From Xestospongia bergquistia (taxonomy: Eukaryota; Porifera; Demospongiae; Haplosclerida; Petrosiidae), in the NCBI GenBank assembly GCA_963965975.1, contig OZ014417.1:5995821-6059820 (forward strand): DNA of 64,000 bases, read 5' to 3'. Below, one piece after another: positions 31,271 to 43,114 of the stretch; position 1 is the first letter of the stretch; each line of letters starts with the position of its first letter. The notes beneath the pieces are model-generated. The model worked only from the letters and a program-made list of their open reading frames with translations, had not been told where the DNA came from and searched no databases. The position numbers and the translations under genes are program-made.

Positions 31271-31791
31271 CAGTGTGATTGACTCAAATATAGAACATAT
31301 TGTACCATCCTGGACAGAGAGAGATAAAAGGTAAGCTAGCAACGTCTTAATGAGCACATGTATTTATATTTCTTCAGTATATTTGATTAGGAGAGTGTTA
31401 TAATGTTTACAAGACACATGTACTTCATTAGGCATGAGTATTATAAAAAGACGTCTGATGACAAAACACAATTACTAACAGAATTAGGACAGACACAAGC
31501 ACAGAAAACTGGACAGATACTGACACAAGAGTTAAAGAAGATCAATATTTACTGACTAGAGCAAAACAGACTACTGAAATTTTGATGATGAACATGAGGG
31601 AACATGACCCAGTACTTACTTGCAATCACATGTTTCAAGAAGTTGACTTCAAAAGCTGCCCATACATCCCAAACAATTTTCATCAGTTCACTGTAAGTGT
31701 ACTCATTTATTTTGGCAATTAATAAATATAATATTGTTTTATTACTGTCAGAATGAGGAATATTACAAGAGAGCAGTTGATGTATTAAAAG
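31271..31791 (+). pseudogene. PGAM5-like phosphatase fragment, frameshifted
   Basis: Exons at 31271-31330, 31432-31692 and 31752-31791 are bounded by good splice sites. The order SWTERDKR, then R-H at the exon junction (RHE, where the phosphoglycerate-mutase family has the catalytic RH[G/S]), DDKTQLLTELGQTQAQKTGQ, LTRAKQTTEIL and CPYIP follows PGAM5, a mitochondrial Ser/Thr phosphatase. A stop and frameshift between INIY and LTRAK (near 31551) breaks the second exon, and the distal catalytic His region is absent. It looks like a partial duplicate that kept introns, so it is not a retrocopy. Confidence 0.55.
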
Positions 31792-31846
31792 GTATACTTA
31801 TATATAGTATGAAAATGAAGCAATACATTGTAATAATGCAGTATTA

Positions 31847-32215
31847 TTAATTTTTTATAACCAGATGAAAATTATTCATTATTGATGAAACAAGAACTCG
31901 AGTGTCTGTGGCTTTTAGAATTTTGATTAACCTATCAGTGTACAAGTCATATTGCTTGTTTTTCAGGTAGTAACAGAGTGTTAGAACTACTTTGCATGTA
32001 CGAGATAAGTCTGGTCTCTCAATAAGACAAGTATCTTTACCATAATATATAAGTAGGTTGTGCATATATCCAGACTTACTGTCAGACAATGCATAAGCTT
32101 TTATACCCCATGGGTTAGGTTTTCCTTTAAAGTATTCCCTGACCTCTAAAGGTGATTACTGCTTCATCATCAGCTACTTGTTTGTCTGGTGTGTAATTAG
32201 CAAATTTATGAACTA
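31847..32215 (-). pseudogene. Second piggyBac-type transposase relic
   Basis: Minus-strand blocks read ADDEAVITFRGQ, then after a frameshift YFKGKPNPWGIKAYALSDSK, then SGYMHNLLIYYGKDT and DRPDLSR-like residues (ERPDLSRTCKVVLTL). They cover the first catalytic Asp region and the following core of PGBD4-like transposases. It differs from the copy at 13889-15935, so two piggyBac families are represented. Confidence 0.6.
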
Positions 32216-32264
32216 AATGACTAGAAATATAACAGAAACATTCAATTCCTGAGTGATGTTTGAT

Positions 32265-32400
32265 GTTATTATAGTATTATCATTTGATATATTACACATC
32301 ACTATGTAACCATCAAAACTTCCATATTGCAAGTGGAGGATTCCATGTTATTATGCAGTGTGTGCTGGTATATTGTGAAAAGGTCATGTCTTGAATAACT
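32265..32400 (-). pseudogene. Inverted scrap of the receptor's first FN3 exon
   Basis: The minus strand matches the first half of the FN3 exon at 49396-49680 (MTFSQ..., THCIITWNPP, then IWKF). It is cut off at both ends. The second half of a matching exon lies in plus orientation at 33640-33768. Confidence 0.6.
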
Positions 32401-32639
32401 ATGCAGAAAAATAGAATAATTAATAGAATACCTTTTAATGTGTGCTATGTTGAAAAACATAATTTACTTTAGTCATTTTCAAAACATGATTTTGTACTGT
32501 GTACAGCCATCCCCTATATTTCAAGAAATTTAAATTTTTATTGACATCATTTGTGTTTTGCTTTTCATTTAGAGAAATAAAAACACCTGTTTTTTAAAGT
32601 AACTAGATAAAGTTTCAATTTTTAGAGTAAGTAATCATA

Positions 32640-33775
32640 CTCTAGAATGATTACAGTTTTGATGGATAGGTAAGATATTAATTGTTTTGTTTTGCAATGC
32701 AGTTTTAATGGGTAGGTAAGTTCTATTATGACACTATATTATTGCAATCTGTCTTATCATATACAGTTGTCATGCTGTAGCATCTTGCTCACACTATGTA
32801 TCTGTGGGTGCAAAACATCATATCTTGTTCCTTATGGGTTAGTATAACTACTTCTATTAAATATTTCTTATGTAATTAATTAGATTATTCTTAACATTGG
32901 TTAGAAACTTTTAAATAATTATATTTAACACCAAAATTAGTTAAAAACAAAAAAATGTATATACTTATTTTCTTAGATAATATATACCAATAATACAACA
33001 ATAACAAATACATGTTTAGATAATAATATAGAAGTTATATGATACAATATAAATTGACTTATAGTCTTCAACTGCAATGTTGTTCAGATTATGGTCCTAA
33101 ACCAAACTGTCTACATAACTTATACTTGTTATTGATGTACACAGAACATGATGACACAAATTAGCAATTTGCAGTTCCCATTGTGACACTAACATGGAAT
33201 GCTCAGCCCATAACAATTGTACATCTATCAGTGGATGGACAGGCAGTCAGATATTGTTTATATAATGTTAATAATAGTTAATGAGACAATAACATCAAAT
33301 ATACTGCTAATTTTTTATTGATAATAGATATCAATGAATGTTCACAAAAACTCATGTCAAGTTCCGTGTGCTAATACTAATGGATCATACTTCTGATCCT
33401 GTGATACACAAAGTGTCCTTGCTACTGATGGAATTCATTGCCTAGGTAGATATCATGTACAAAGGGTCTATGTTACTGTCAATAATTTAAATTGTGATAA
33501 GCACATTAGTCTTCCAATAATTTTTTTACATATCCATAAAAGGTTTTATAATGATCACATTTATATAAGGCATGTAAATTATGCTTCAAAATAGAGTGCA
33601 TAATTAAACAAATATTGTATTAATAATTAACATCACTCAGAAATTGAAAGTTTCTGTAATATTGCTAAAACCATTTTTTCAAACATTTCCTGTGTCACAC
33701 CTCAATGGACAATTAATGAATGAGGAAAAACACAGTGTATTAATTTTACTACATAGCAAGATGGTAAGTGACAGA
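32640..33775 (+). pseudogene. Partial receptor paralogue (5' exons, one EGF, EGF-CA, half FN3)
   Basis: Segments are collinear with the intact gene at 43115: the first-exon region, the second exon (CHAVASCSHYVSVG near 32780), the short YGPKPNCL exon near 33090, one EGF-like exon about 33164-33255, the calcium-binding EGF exon about 33329-33447 (DINECSQ-like start broken, TGA in the Y-x-C-S-C position), and the end of an FN3 exon to 33768. Stops and a missing FN3 half make it a pseudogene. Only one EGF repeat is present, against 36 in the intact gene. Confidence 0.6.
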
Positions 33776-33800
33776 CTATAACTTTTATTAATTAGGTTAT

Positions 33801-34040
33801 ATATACATTATTAATACGACTATCATTTATACAATGCATATATTACAATTCCTTTTACAACAGTTGTAACTTTGCTGTAGTATATACGTTATTAATACCA
33901 CTACTGTAGTTTATACAATGTATATATTACAATTCCTTTTACAACAATAGTAACATTGTTGTAATATATACATTATTAATACCATTGTTGTTTTTACAAT
34001 GCATTAATTACAATTCCTTTTGTCATGATTGTAAAATTAT
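33801..34040. repeat. About 85-bp tandem repeat, three copies
   Basis: Units run TATATACATTATTAATAC, ..., ATTACAATTCCTTTTACAAC and start near 33801, 33887 and 33965. Copies are slightly diverged. It is AT-rich and non-coding. Confidence 0.8.
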
Positions 34041-35479
34041 CTTAAATATTTCATCCATAATATCACTGCTTTTATTATCATTGTATTAACATTGTAAATT
34101 TTCACATTGTTTATTTGCAATTGACAGTTTATATACATGGATAATATAACTGTAATATTGTAAAAAAATTTGCAAATGATAACAATTTATGTAATATAAT
34201 TTTATTACAAAATATAATAATTGTACTTTTACTAGGGTTAATTTAGGGTGTGGTCAATGAGTGAAAAAATAGTGATCTCTAAGGGAAAAAACGAAATTGG
34301 TGAAACAGTTGAATATATAAGTCATGCTTTGCAGTAATACTCATTGTATGTATTCTGTATGGGTAACAATTTTAATTCTCACTCAGAAAAATTCTATATA
34401 AGTAGAATAAAATAGAATAAAAGGGTCTTCCATTGTTTTGATCTCATCTGATTGGTTGCTATGACTTAAAGAGAGAGACTACAGTCAAGTTAAAAGAGCT
34501 TTATAACAAGTGTGTTACAACAGTGGAGAGTTATAACAGTGGAGAGAGTCCAGAGGGAAGTCAATCTCTATAAGAGTGTTCTCTGATGCAAACATCTCTT
34601 GACATAGGTCACTCACTGATTCTCCTTCACACATTAACTCTAGATTGGAGCATGTGAAACGGAAGATGTAGTATTCAGAGTTGCTACATACAACAACTAT
34701 TACTTAGTCTATTCGTGCACTCATGTAATGGTTAAGTATGTTAGATATCTAAACTTTTTTCAGCTAACTAATTCAACTCTATGACCCAGTGTGTTCATTA
34801 AACCTACCATGAGAGAAAGGAGAGAGATATTATATATTCAAGTTTTGTCACAAATGTGTATTATAACAATGAAGAGAATCCAGAAGGAAGTCAATCTCTG
34901 TAAGAGTGTTCTCTGATGCAAACATGCCTTAACATAGATCACTCACTGTTTGCCATTCACACATTAACTCTAGAATGGAAAAAGTGTGTTATATGAGATA
35001 ATGCTCTGAGAATGAGAGTTCAATTCTATCTTCAATATAACCAACACTGGCCATTGTAACAAATTTTCATCGCCAAATGATGTGTACTTAGCCGAGATTA
35101 ATAAGGATAACACAACAACAAAATACACACTCAGGACAACAGAACATAAAAACAACATGTGTTGGGACATGTCCTTAATTATCGCCCCCATACAATAATA
35201 ATAATTAACATGAAAAATAATGTTAATGAATCAATATACTACACTTTGCTATGAGCATCATTTGCTTGATTGTCACATCCTTTCTCTATCTCGCTCACTC
35301 TCTTCATATTTTTTTTGCTTTTCTTTTAAAAATTCTTGTAACACATGCTTTAGAATATTGTTGATTCATGCATATATAGATTAAACGTTTAAATGATTGT
35401 CAATGTCAATATTATGCATGCTGGTAAGTGGATATCCTCACTGTGGGCACTTTGCTAAATTCCAATCCAGTCTATATCT
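34041..35479. other. AT-rich stretch without supported genes
   Basis: Apart from the duplication at 34524-34985 I see nothing supported. The open frame 34970-35191 (minus) is hydrophobic but has no recognisable features. Confidence 0.4.
34524..34985. repeat. Duplicated 130-150 bp segment
   Basis: 34524-34672 and 34860-34985 share GGAAGTCAATCTCT, AAGAGTGTTCTCTGATGCAA, TCACTCACTG and CACACATTAACTCTAGA. No coding potential is seen. Confidence 0.8.
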
Positions 35480-36000
35480 ATACATATACATTCCACATAG
35501 TTACATTACAGGACAAATAAAAACCAAAAAAGACTCCAAAATGTTAGACTTCTTGCAAAATTAGAATTATTAGAATTATAGAACTATTCTACTATAATCT
35601 ACTGTTAGCTAAGTTGTTTTTGTAGTAAATACAACTTTATAATAAGTCAGTAACAACTGGCAAAACTGAACAGATTCAAACAGCTAGCTATTCAAATACA
35701 TATGATGTTATATAGGTTCATACAACAAATAGAAATTAATTATCTCTAAAGTTCATCACATTTCTCCCCCCATTAAGATGATATTAAGGGAAGCATATCA
35801 ATCAACAGGTTTAGGGTTCTGATCTGAGTGATGTAAAGGTTGAATGTTCTGCTGTGCCACAGATGGTGGCTATGTTAATGGTAACATGTGCTGACTAGCC
35901 ACTAAGTCAGCTGAATAATTAGAGAATGGCCAGTCATTATATTCATTAGGTGCAACAATGTCTGTTTGAGAACACTCTAAACAATTAAAAGTTTATTGTC
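35480..36000 (-). mobile_element. LTR-retrotransposon 3' end relic
   Basis: On the minus strand a coding-like tail (VAPNEYNDWPFSNYSADLVA... then TGA/TAG-type breaks) runs about 36000-35790. It is followed by a polypurine tract (ATGGGGGGAGAAA near 35772-35760) and then TGTGATGAAC, a plausible LTR start. The LTR's far end is not defined. The family is probably gypsy- or BEL-like, but too little is left to say. Confidence 0.4.
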
Positions 36001-36445
36001 TCGATCTACTTTTGCTTATGCGAACTTGCTTGATTATCGTATCTTTTTAAGAAAGATTGTTACTTTTTACTAATAATTATTAAATTAATGTTTTATTAAC
36101 TAAAGTTACGCACGCGCAGAACGTCACTGGCGTCGTAATAAAAGTTGTGACTATATGTGTTAACACAACCTGGTAGTTTTCAGCGCGTACTTCTTTGTTG
36201 TTAAATTGAAGACTTAAAACTATCTGCTATCCAGTCGTACCAACTGTGGGTTGTGAGTGCACTATTCTCTGTAACAGTTGTAGGTTAGTCAGCAACTATA
36301 TTTAAATTCAACCATTAATTATAATAGTAATAACAAATATTAAAAATTTAATTTGAAATCTTTGAAATACAAAGATATAGTAATGTCTGCATTACTTTAA
36401 GTTTACTTTAAATTTTGTAACACCACTGTTATCTGGCGCGTCCAT

Positions 36446-37360
36446 AGTCTCGCAAGGCCAGACCTTTGCTTAGAAAGGAAGGGTCTGGTCTATCACGCAC
36501 AGTTGCTTCCTTCCCAAAGCATTCCTGGGGAAACTATAGTTTGGTCAACAGCTACTTGAGCAAACCATTATATGTTTACTAAGGAAATAACGTAAAGTGT
36601 TAATTACTGCTAACAAAGTTTATTCTGGATTTGAAATTCAGGAAGTTGCAGTTGTCCTATTCGTTGTTTTTATTTTTTTATAGCTTAGCGCTTAATTCTC
36701 TATTTATTTTATGTGAAAATAATCTCCCAAGACAGTAACTAGTTTTCTTGCTTCCTGCTATCATCATAGATTGTAGTCTTGGCCCTCGTATTCATACCTG
36801 TATTAAAAAAAAGAAGAGAAATAGGAGGATCTTAAAGGAGAATTATCAACTTGTATTCTACTTTTATGAAGCGATATTATCTCCAAAATGTAGATAAGCA
36901 GTTTCTTGAAATATCATCTATTCTATCCAGAAACCACTGCTTTTGTCAAAAGTGCAGCAATTCCCCGTCAATTTCAGAAGTTACGTCAGTTTCTTGTTGG
37001 CAATGTTTAATTGGCATTTTTATAATCAAAAATATCTTCTCTTTGCTCGGAACATATAAGATCTACATTCCATACAGCAAGTAAAGCTTATATAACCTTT
37101 ATCTGCTCTAGATCTGGAGTAAGTCTGTCGTATCCCAACTTAGCTAACACTTCTTGGACAACCTAGTGGTTATCTTTTCAATATACTGATTAACGTGGTT
37201 CACTATGTTTATATTAACCAACACAATTTTTACATGTACAAACAACCACCGTTATATGATGTTACATAGTTAATAAAAATATTTTTCAACACCTGTACTA
37301 TGCGTGTTGCTAGACCAGACCCTTCTTCTCTAAGCAAAGTGTCTGGCCTTGCAAGACTAG
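36446..37360. mobile_element. Non-autonomous transposon with about 57-bp inverted ends
   Basis: AGTCTCGCAAGGCCAGACC (36446 on) pairs with the reverse complement of the right end, AGTCTTGCAAGGCCAGACA. Similarity continues through TTTGCTTAGA, GAAGGGTCTGGTCTA and CAC. The flanks GCGTCCAT (36438-36445) and GTGTCCAT (37362-37369) resemble an 8-bp target duplication, hinting at hAT ancestry. The 800-bp interior has no convincing gene. Confidence 0.7.
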
Positions 37361-37369
37361 TGTGTCCAT

Positions 37370-39980
37370 ACAATTGCTACGTTTCCCAACACTGTTCACT
37401 GATTTTGTCTTTTCATATCATGATCAATATGTTTATCATTTGAATACTACCACAGACTACATGACCATCAGTAGTTTATTTTAACTCATATCATATTATG
37501 TAAAATAGTAATAATGATATAGATGGAAATCTGGATATAAGAACAAACATATTGATAACACAATAAGACAAAGGACAAAAAACAAGCACTGGGGCATGGT
37601 AACTTTATATGCAAATATATCAGTTGCTATATATGAACTTGTAAGTATTCTGTATTTTCTGAATTTCGAGCATTAAAATATACACAATTAGTGTCAATTG
37701 AATCATTATTTTTGCAATAGTATCTACTTTGCTCTGCTTACGTACTGAGTGCCGCCCTTTTTGCTAAACTCTAAATCAAAACTGTTGATCAATAACATTA
37801 TTATATAAACAGATCATAACACAATCACATTAACAAAATACAAACATAATGGCTCAAATATAATTATAGGGTTAAATATTAAAAAAATAATAATTTATAC
37901 ACTTTTCCATTTTGCATATTGTCCCTCTATAACTTCCTGAACAAAATAAAAAAAAGTTACAATGTTTATAGTAATAACTAAATGAACATAGAATATCACA
38001 AATATGTTAGCTGACAAAACATTAGCTGTCTTTGTTTATATTTTATCAGCCAAACGTTTCAGTCTTAAAATATTAAATTCCATGTTAAAATTAAATTACT
38101 TGATGATAGTGTAACTTAAAAGAGTATAGGTAGTTGATGCTATATGTCTATAAATTACTATGTCAACAGGATGTTAAAACAAGTGACAGGACCCTATGTT
38201 TGGCTAGAACAATTGTGTTAAAATAGATTAGTTGTTAATCTGATTCATTGCCACTTGCAATTTGGTTGCAATTCATGCCTATAAAATACATTAAAGTGAT
38301 AAACAATTTGAATATCCCTGTTCTAAATGAATGTTTAAATAATTTAATGGCTTAGATATAGCTTTCATTGGCTTAATGTTCTTAGGTGTTTGCTTTTGTG
38401 TAAAGTAAATATATCTTTAACTTGTTAGGCTTATTTTGTTAATGGTGTAGCATTAGTTTAGTTAAGGCTTATTTTGTTAATGGTGTAGCATTAGTTTAGT
38501 TAATTGAACATAGTATGAATTCACACAATTTGAAGGTTGTTTTTGATAACGGAGTAAATTAAGGAATACAGATAGTGGCCTTTATATTTTTGATTCTATA
38601 CTACCATGACAATTGACATGTGAACAAGCTTAAAAACAAGTGACATACCCTACACAGTCTGTTTTTGACCATATCATTATTAATTTACATTTCCTGTTTA
38701 ACTGATTAATGTCACTTAAAATTTCATTGTGCACATGCCATAAAATAATTATATTAACAATTGAAGTGAATTCAACATGTAAGTAAAATTATTTTTTTAA
38801 AAATGAAGTGAATGCTAACAAGGCATTTGTATCATCCTGCACAAGCAATAATAAACTGAACAATAATTACATTATAACTATTTAGAACTATTAGATCTGT
38901 TGAGAAACAATTTGATTCTGTCTTTTCTAAATGGAGTGTTTAAATAAATTAGTGGCTAAGACATCAAACTAGATGTTTACAATGGCTTCATCTTTTTAAG
39001 ATATTTTTTGTTTAAAGTGAATATATTTTTAATCTGTTAATAGCTAGTGGTGTACAGTTTATTTAGTTGATTAAACATAAATGTAGTCTTGCAGTTTATA
39101 GTATGGATTACACATTTGACAACAAATGAAGATTGGCAATTCATTGTATCTCACCAGTCTTCTACATTTGGTATCAAGTATAGACTATTTCCTGCTATAA
39201 TTATTCAGCTTAAAAGAAGATCCAGGATCAATATTGTATGAGTGATAACCTAGTAACTTTATGCTCAGCTACTAAGCATAGAATTTCTTTGTTGCATTCC
39301 GAGAACTGTTAACACATGTTCTGAGCTACTTCCCGTTATTGATCATTTAATTAGTTATTAATAACTACATCTATATCATAATATGTTTTTGTGTGAGTTG
39401 GTTAAACATGGAACCTTAATGCCTTCTAGCATGGTACAGCTCTTCCTATTAAGTATGAAATACTTGCATCTAACAAAATTAAGCAAACAGCTAAAAAATT
39501 TCTAAAGATAATTCCAATAAAAAGAATGAAAGTAAGAGAGTAGGGATGGCAATTGCATCATTATCACTATGAAAAAGGTGTTGTCAATAACTCTACATAT
39601 TTATGTGATTAGGTAGTTGTGTAATAAGTTAATCTGTATGTGTTGATTACTGTATATGTAATTAAACTAGGTGTTAAAATGTATTAATTACAGTATTAAG
39701 TTTTAAGCTCACCTTATTTTGGCCTTCCTTTAAGCTATATTTATGCCTGTTGTTCTTTATGTTGTGATCCTTTGTACTTCCAACTGGTTCAAGTAAAACT
39801 TTCAGAAAAACCTTATGAGCCCAGTCTCCAAGTAGATCGGTCAAATTAAGAACAGAAACTCTACTACCCCTGCCAGAAGCGAACACTCACATGACTGTGC
39901 TATTGCAGAAGTGGCCAAAACCTCTCTGGATTCACTGATTCGCACCGTAGCTAGAGAATAATTGAAATAGTGAATGAAAA
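37370..39980. other. AT-rich intergenic DNA
   Basis: No gene is supported outside the duplication at 38170-39130. Small open frames on the minus strand near 39674-40032 lie partly antisense to the copia relic. Confidence 0.4.
38170..39130. repeat. Diverged tandem duplication with nested exact 38-bp duplication
   Basis: The block about 38176-38540 is matched by about 38635-39110 (AACAAGTGACA..., TTCTAAATG..GTTTAAATAA, CTAATGGTGTA-like). Inside copy 1 the 38-bp unit starting GGCTTATTTTGTTAATGGTG is exactly repeated at 38428-38465 and 38466-38503. Confidence 0.75.
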
Positions 39981-39989
39981 GTGGCCAAT

Positions 39990-41385
39990 CAACAAGCTGG
40001 ACAGTTTCAACTCGAACACGTGGAGGTTCCAAATGCGTCGCTAGTTAATGGCGAAAAGACTCTAAAGATTTGTAGAAGTACAGAGATACTCACCGAAGTA
40101 GCGAATCCTCAAGCACAAGTAGAATTTTACAAGAGGGCACAAAAGCATTTTCCTTAATTAAAATGGCAATCAGTACCCCGCACTGTACTTCGTGACCTCG
40201 TGCAAGCAACCGAAAGGTAGCCTGGGACACTTTACGTTACCACTTCGTTGGCAAACAAGCTCTTGTTGAAGAAGCAGTATTTTCAAGTGGAGGACATGTC
40301 GATGGTGTTGCACCTCTGAAGCACATGAAATGAGATTATTGATAAGTCTGCAAGCAATTGGAGACCTTATCTCAGAGGAGGACCAGGTGGTGAGTCTGGT
40401 GACTTTATTGGGTATCTTGCCACGGAGTTACTCCACCTTGTTAATAGCTCTGGAAGCTCGTGTTGTTAACATAAGACTCATTTTTGTCCAGCAAGCTCTC
40501 ATACTTAAGGAGCAGAAGCTAAAATGGCAGTTCGTGCATTTGAGATATACGTTATCTGGTAGTCGAATGGCCTCGGTGTTGATAGAGACACAAGAGAGAG
40601 TCAGACCAGGAAACTTAAATGTTTTGATAGTGGTGAGGAAGGTCATTTTTGCTGTAACTGTCCCAAACTAAAGTAATAAGAATGTTCAAGACTAGGACAT
40701 AGAGCCAAATCTGCTGAAGAGAAGCACTCAGACTCAGACAATGTCTTAGGATTTGCAGCACCTGTCAGCTAAAAGGATTCCCTCAGTTGGGTAAATGGCT
40801 AGTAAACTCAGAAGTGTCGAGTCATATTACACTGGAGAAGGAACTGTTGACATATTACAAGGAGTTTGATAAGCTATGGAAGCTTAGGCCAGGTGATGGT
40901 AGGAAGGTCGATGTAGTTAGTGTCAAAAATGTCCATGTGAACATGTTCTTTAGTATAAGTAAGTCCAAGAGGTGTATTATACACAAAGTGCTTTATGTAC
41001 CAAACTTGTGTGTAACTTGTTTTCAGTAAGAGCAGGAGGTAATAGAAGTAACTTCATAAAAATTTAGTCATTCACGATGTTGGATCTGAGATAAAAATAG
41101 AAAGTTGTGTGGTATGGAGTCACACGTACACAAGTTATATCAACTGGACTGTGAAACAGTCATCACCGAATATGTATCAATACCGTTAGAACAAGAAAAT
41201 GACAAATCTGTGGCATCAGTGGTTAGGACATTTTAATGTACAGCAACTCAAAGAAATCACTCAGAAGGAACATGCAACTAGTGTGAAATTTCAAAAGAAG
41301 CTAACGTGACGTTTCGCGATGGATGTGTTGAAAGCAAGATGCACGAGAAACCATTTAAGCCAGCATCAGAGTCAATAAGCAGAGT
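39990..41385 (+). pseudogene. Ty1/copia gag-protease-preintegrase relic
   Basis: Blocks in several frames follow copia order. A gag UBN2-type block (LISEEDQVV...LLGILPRSYSTLL followed by ALEARVVNIRL.FVQQAL) lies at 40330-40530. Then comes a degraded CCHC knuckle (CFDSGEEGHFCCNCPK, second Cys lost) and a protease-like block at 40787-41029 where the D-S-G active site reads NSE, with VLYVPNL at its end. A GAG-pre-integrase block (LWHQWLGHFNVQQLKEITQK...) lies near 41205-41380. Stops and frameshifts are many. Integrase and reverse transcriptase are absent, and no LTRs were identified. Confidence 0.65.
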
Positions 41386-43114
41386 TTTTTCTTAGCTGTT
41401 TTTTATTAAATGTGTTTGTGTTAAAATACGTTTATAATTACTTTATTGTGCAACAATTACAATTAGTAATACTTCATGATTCATTACTGACACCGATGCA
41501 CTACTACTTTCAAATGTACCCGATTATCATATCATTCTGCCAAAAAGTCTCTTGTTAATTGCACAACTGATCACTCAATTACTAACATTAAAGCAACCTA
41601 TCTGCTAGTAATGTCACTATGTCAATTCTATGAAGTAAAGTGTATGGACAGCATCTCACTCAGCTGTTACTTGTAACACTTTAAAATTCAGTGAACTTAA
41701 TGACTACCCATAGTACCAAGTAGAGCTTCATTATAATTTTAAGTAATTGTATTTGATTACTTCAATTGATAAAGACTTATATACCATTACCATTACTTCA
41801 AGACTTGCAATTAATTATATTTCAATTATCATTTCAACATCCTTGTAAGATACATCTGATAGAAAAATTAGATATTTCCTACTTTGTAATGAAAAAAAGG
41901 ATTCAAAACTATTAGCGATCAATCTTTGCAGACTGTGGATTGTGACGAGTTATTGGTCAATGTTTTCTAAACAGCTGTAAGTTGATTGGCAGTTTCATAT
42001 AATTAATCAAAATACAAGGAAATATAATACAAATTTACAACATATAGAAATATTACTGATTGCATCAATTATAAGTTTGCTTTTTACAAGCAGCCCGCTA
42101 TGGCAAAACCATTTTCTACTATAATCTATAACATCTAAGAAAAAAATAAAGAATCATGAGATAATACTAAGATAGTTAAATTATTAAATGAATGGAAGCC
42201 AAAAGCAGATGACCATTTTTATTTTGTAATCTCCTGCTCTTCTTTTTATTTATATTATCTTACCAATCAATTTTTTAATCACTTGGTTTATTAACATACT
42301 AAGTGGAATAACAAATATTATAAAAGTATTAGCACAATTTAACAGGTAATTGTTAGACTGTAGTATGTCTTGAGACATATACTGTATTGTACTATTCATA
42401 TAATATTATGTTAAGGTACAATATTATTATTGTCAAAGGACTTATTTTAATGGCAATCAATAAATTGTGTTTACTCATTGTTTAGCATAATGTATCAACT
42501 GAAGACCTTTTTCTAAAGGTCTTAAACTTTTTTTAAAGTTTAAATATCAACTGTTTAACAAAATGTCAACAACAATGAGTAAGATGTATAACAATAAAAT
42601 TAACCCAGAACAGTTTTACGTCAACAGAACAGCATGAAAATGAACAAAAACTCGAATAGTATCTCTTAGCTTGATTCATACAGCAAGATAACAAAAACCA
42701 TTTATTGTTTTGAAAATTTAAAGTATGGCATATAAGCAATATTAACATAGCAATAACGGACTATCCTGTCGTATTTAGGTAAGTGTAATATAATGTGCAA
42801 TAAAAACGTATCAAACATTTGGCAATTTGTTTCTTCAAAAATAATTAATTTTCTAACTTAAAATGCAAAAATGCAACTGAGCATATACACAATAAAGTTA
42901 AACATAAACATGTGCGTTCAGAGTTTAAGTTTAAGGCTGTACATTATGTCTACAATGTAGGCATCTTATATTCTCTGCAGCTATCCTCTACTTTTGGAGG
43001 TCTTTTTAAATATCTAATGACATTGTTTACATTTCTTTTTTAATTTTGAAAAAAAATATTTTTACAAAATTGTTTAAAAGTTTTAATTTTTACAACAGGT
43101 GATCATGTTATAAA
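41386..43114. other. AT-rich intergenic DNA upstream of the receptor gene
   Basis: I see no gene. Two adjacent hairpins lie at 42502-42523 (AAGACCTTT-ttct-AAAGGTCTT) and about 42524-42541 (AAACTTT...AAAGTTT). Promoter elements of the downstream gene cannot be identified by eye. Confidence 0.4.

Noticed and set aside
34970-35191. Hydrophobic minus-strand ORF of 73 codons
   Set aside because: There is no domain pattern; it partly overlaps a duplicated non-coding segment.
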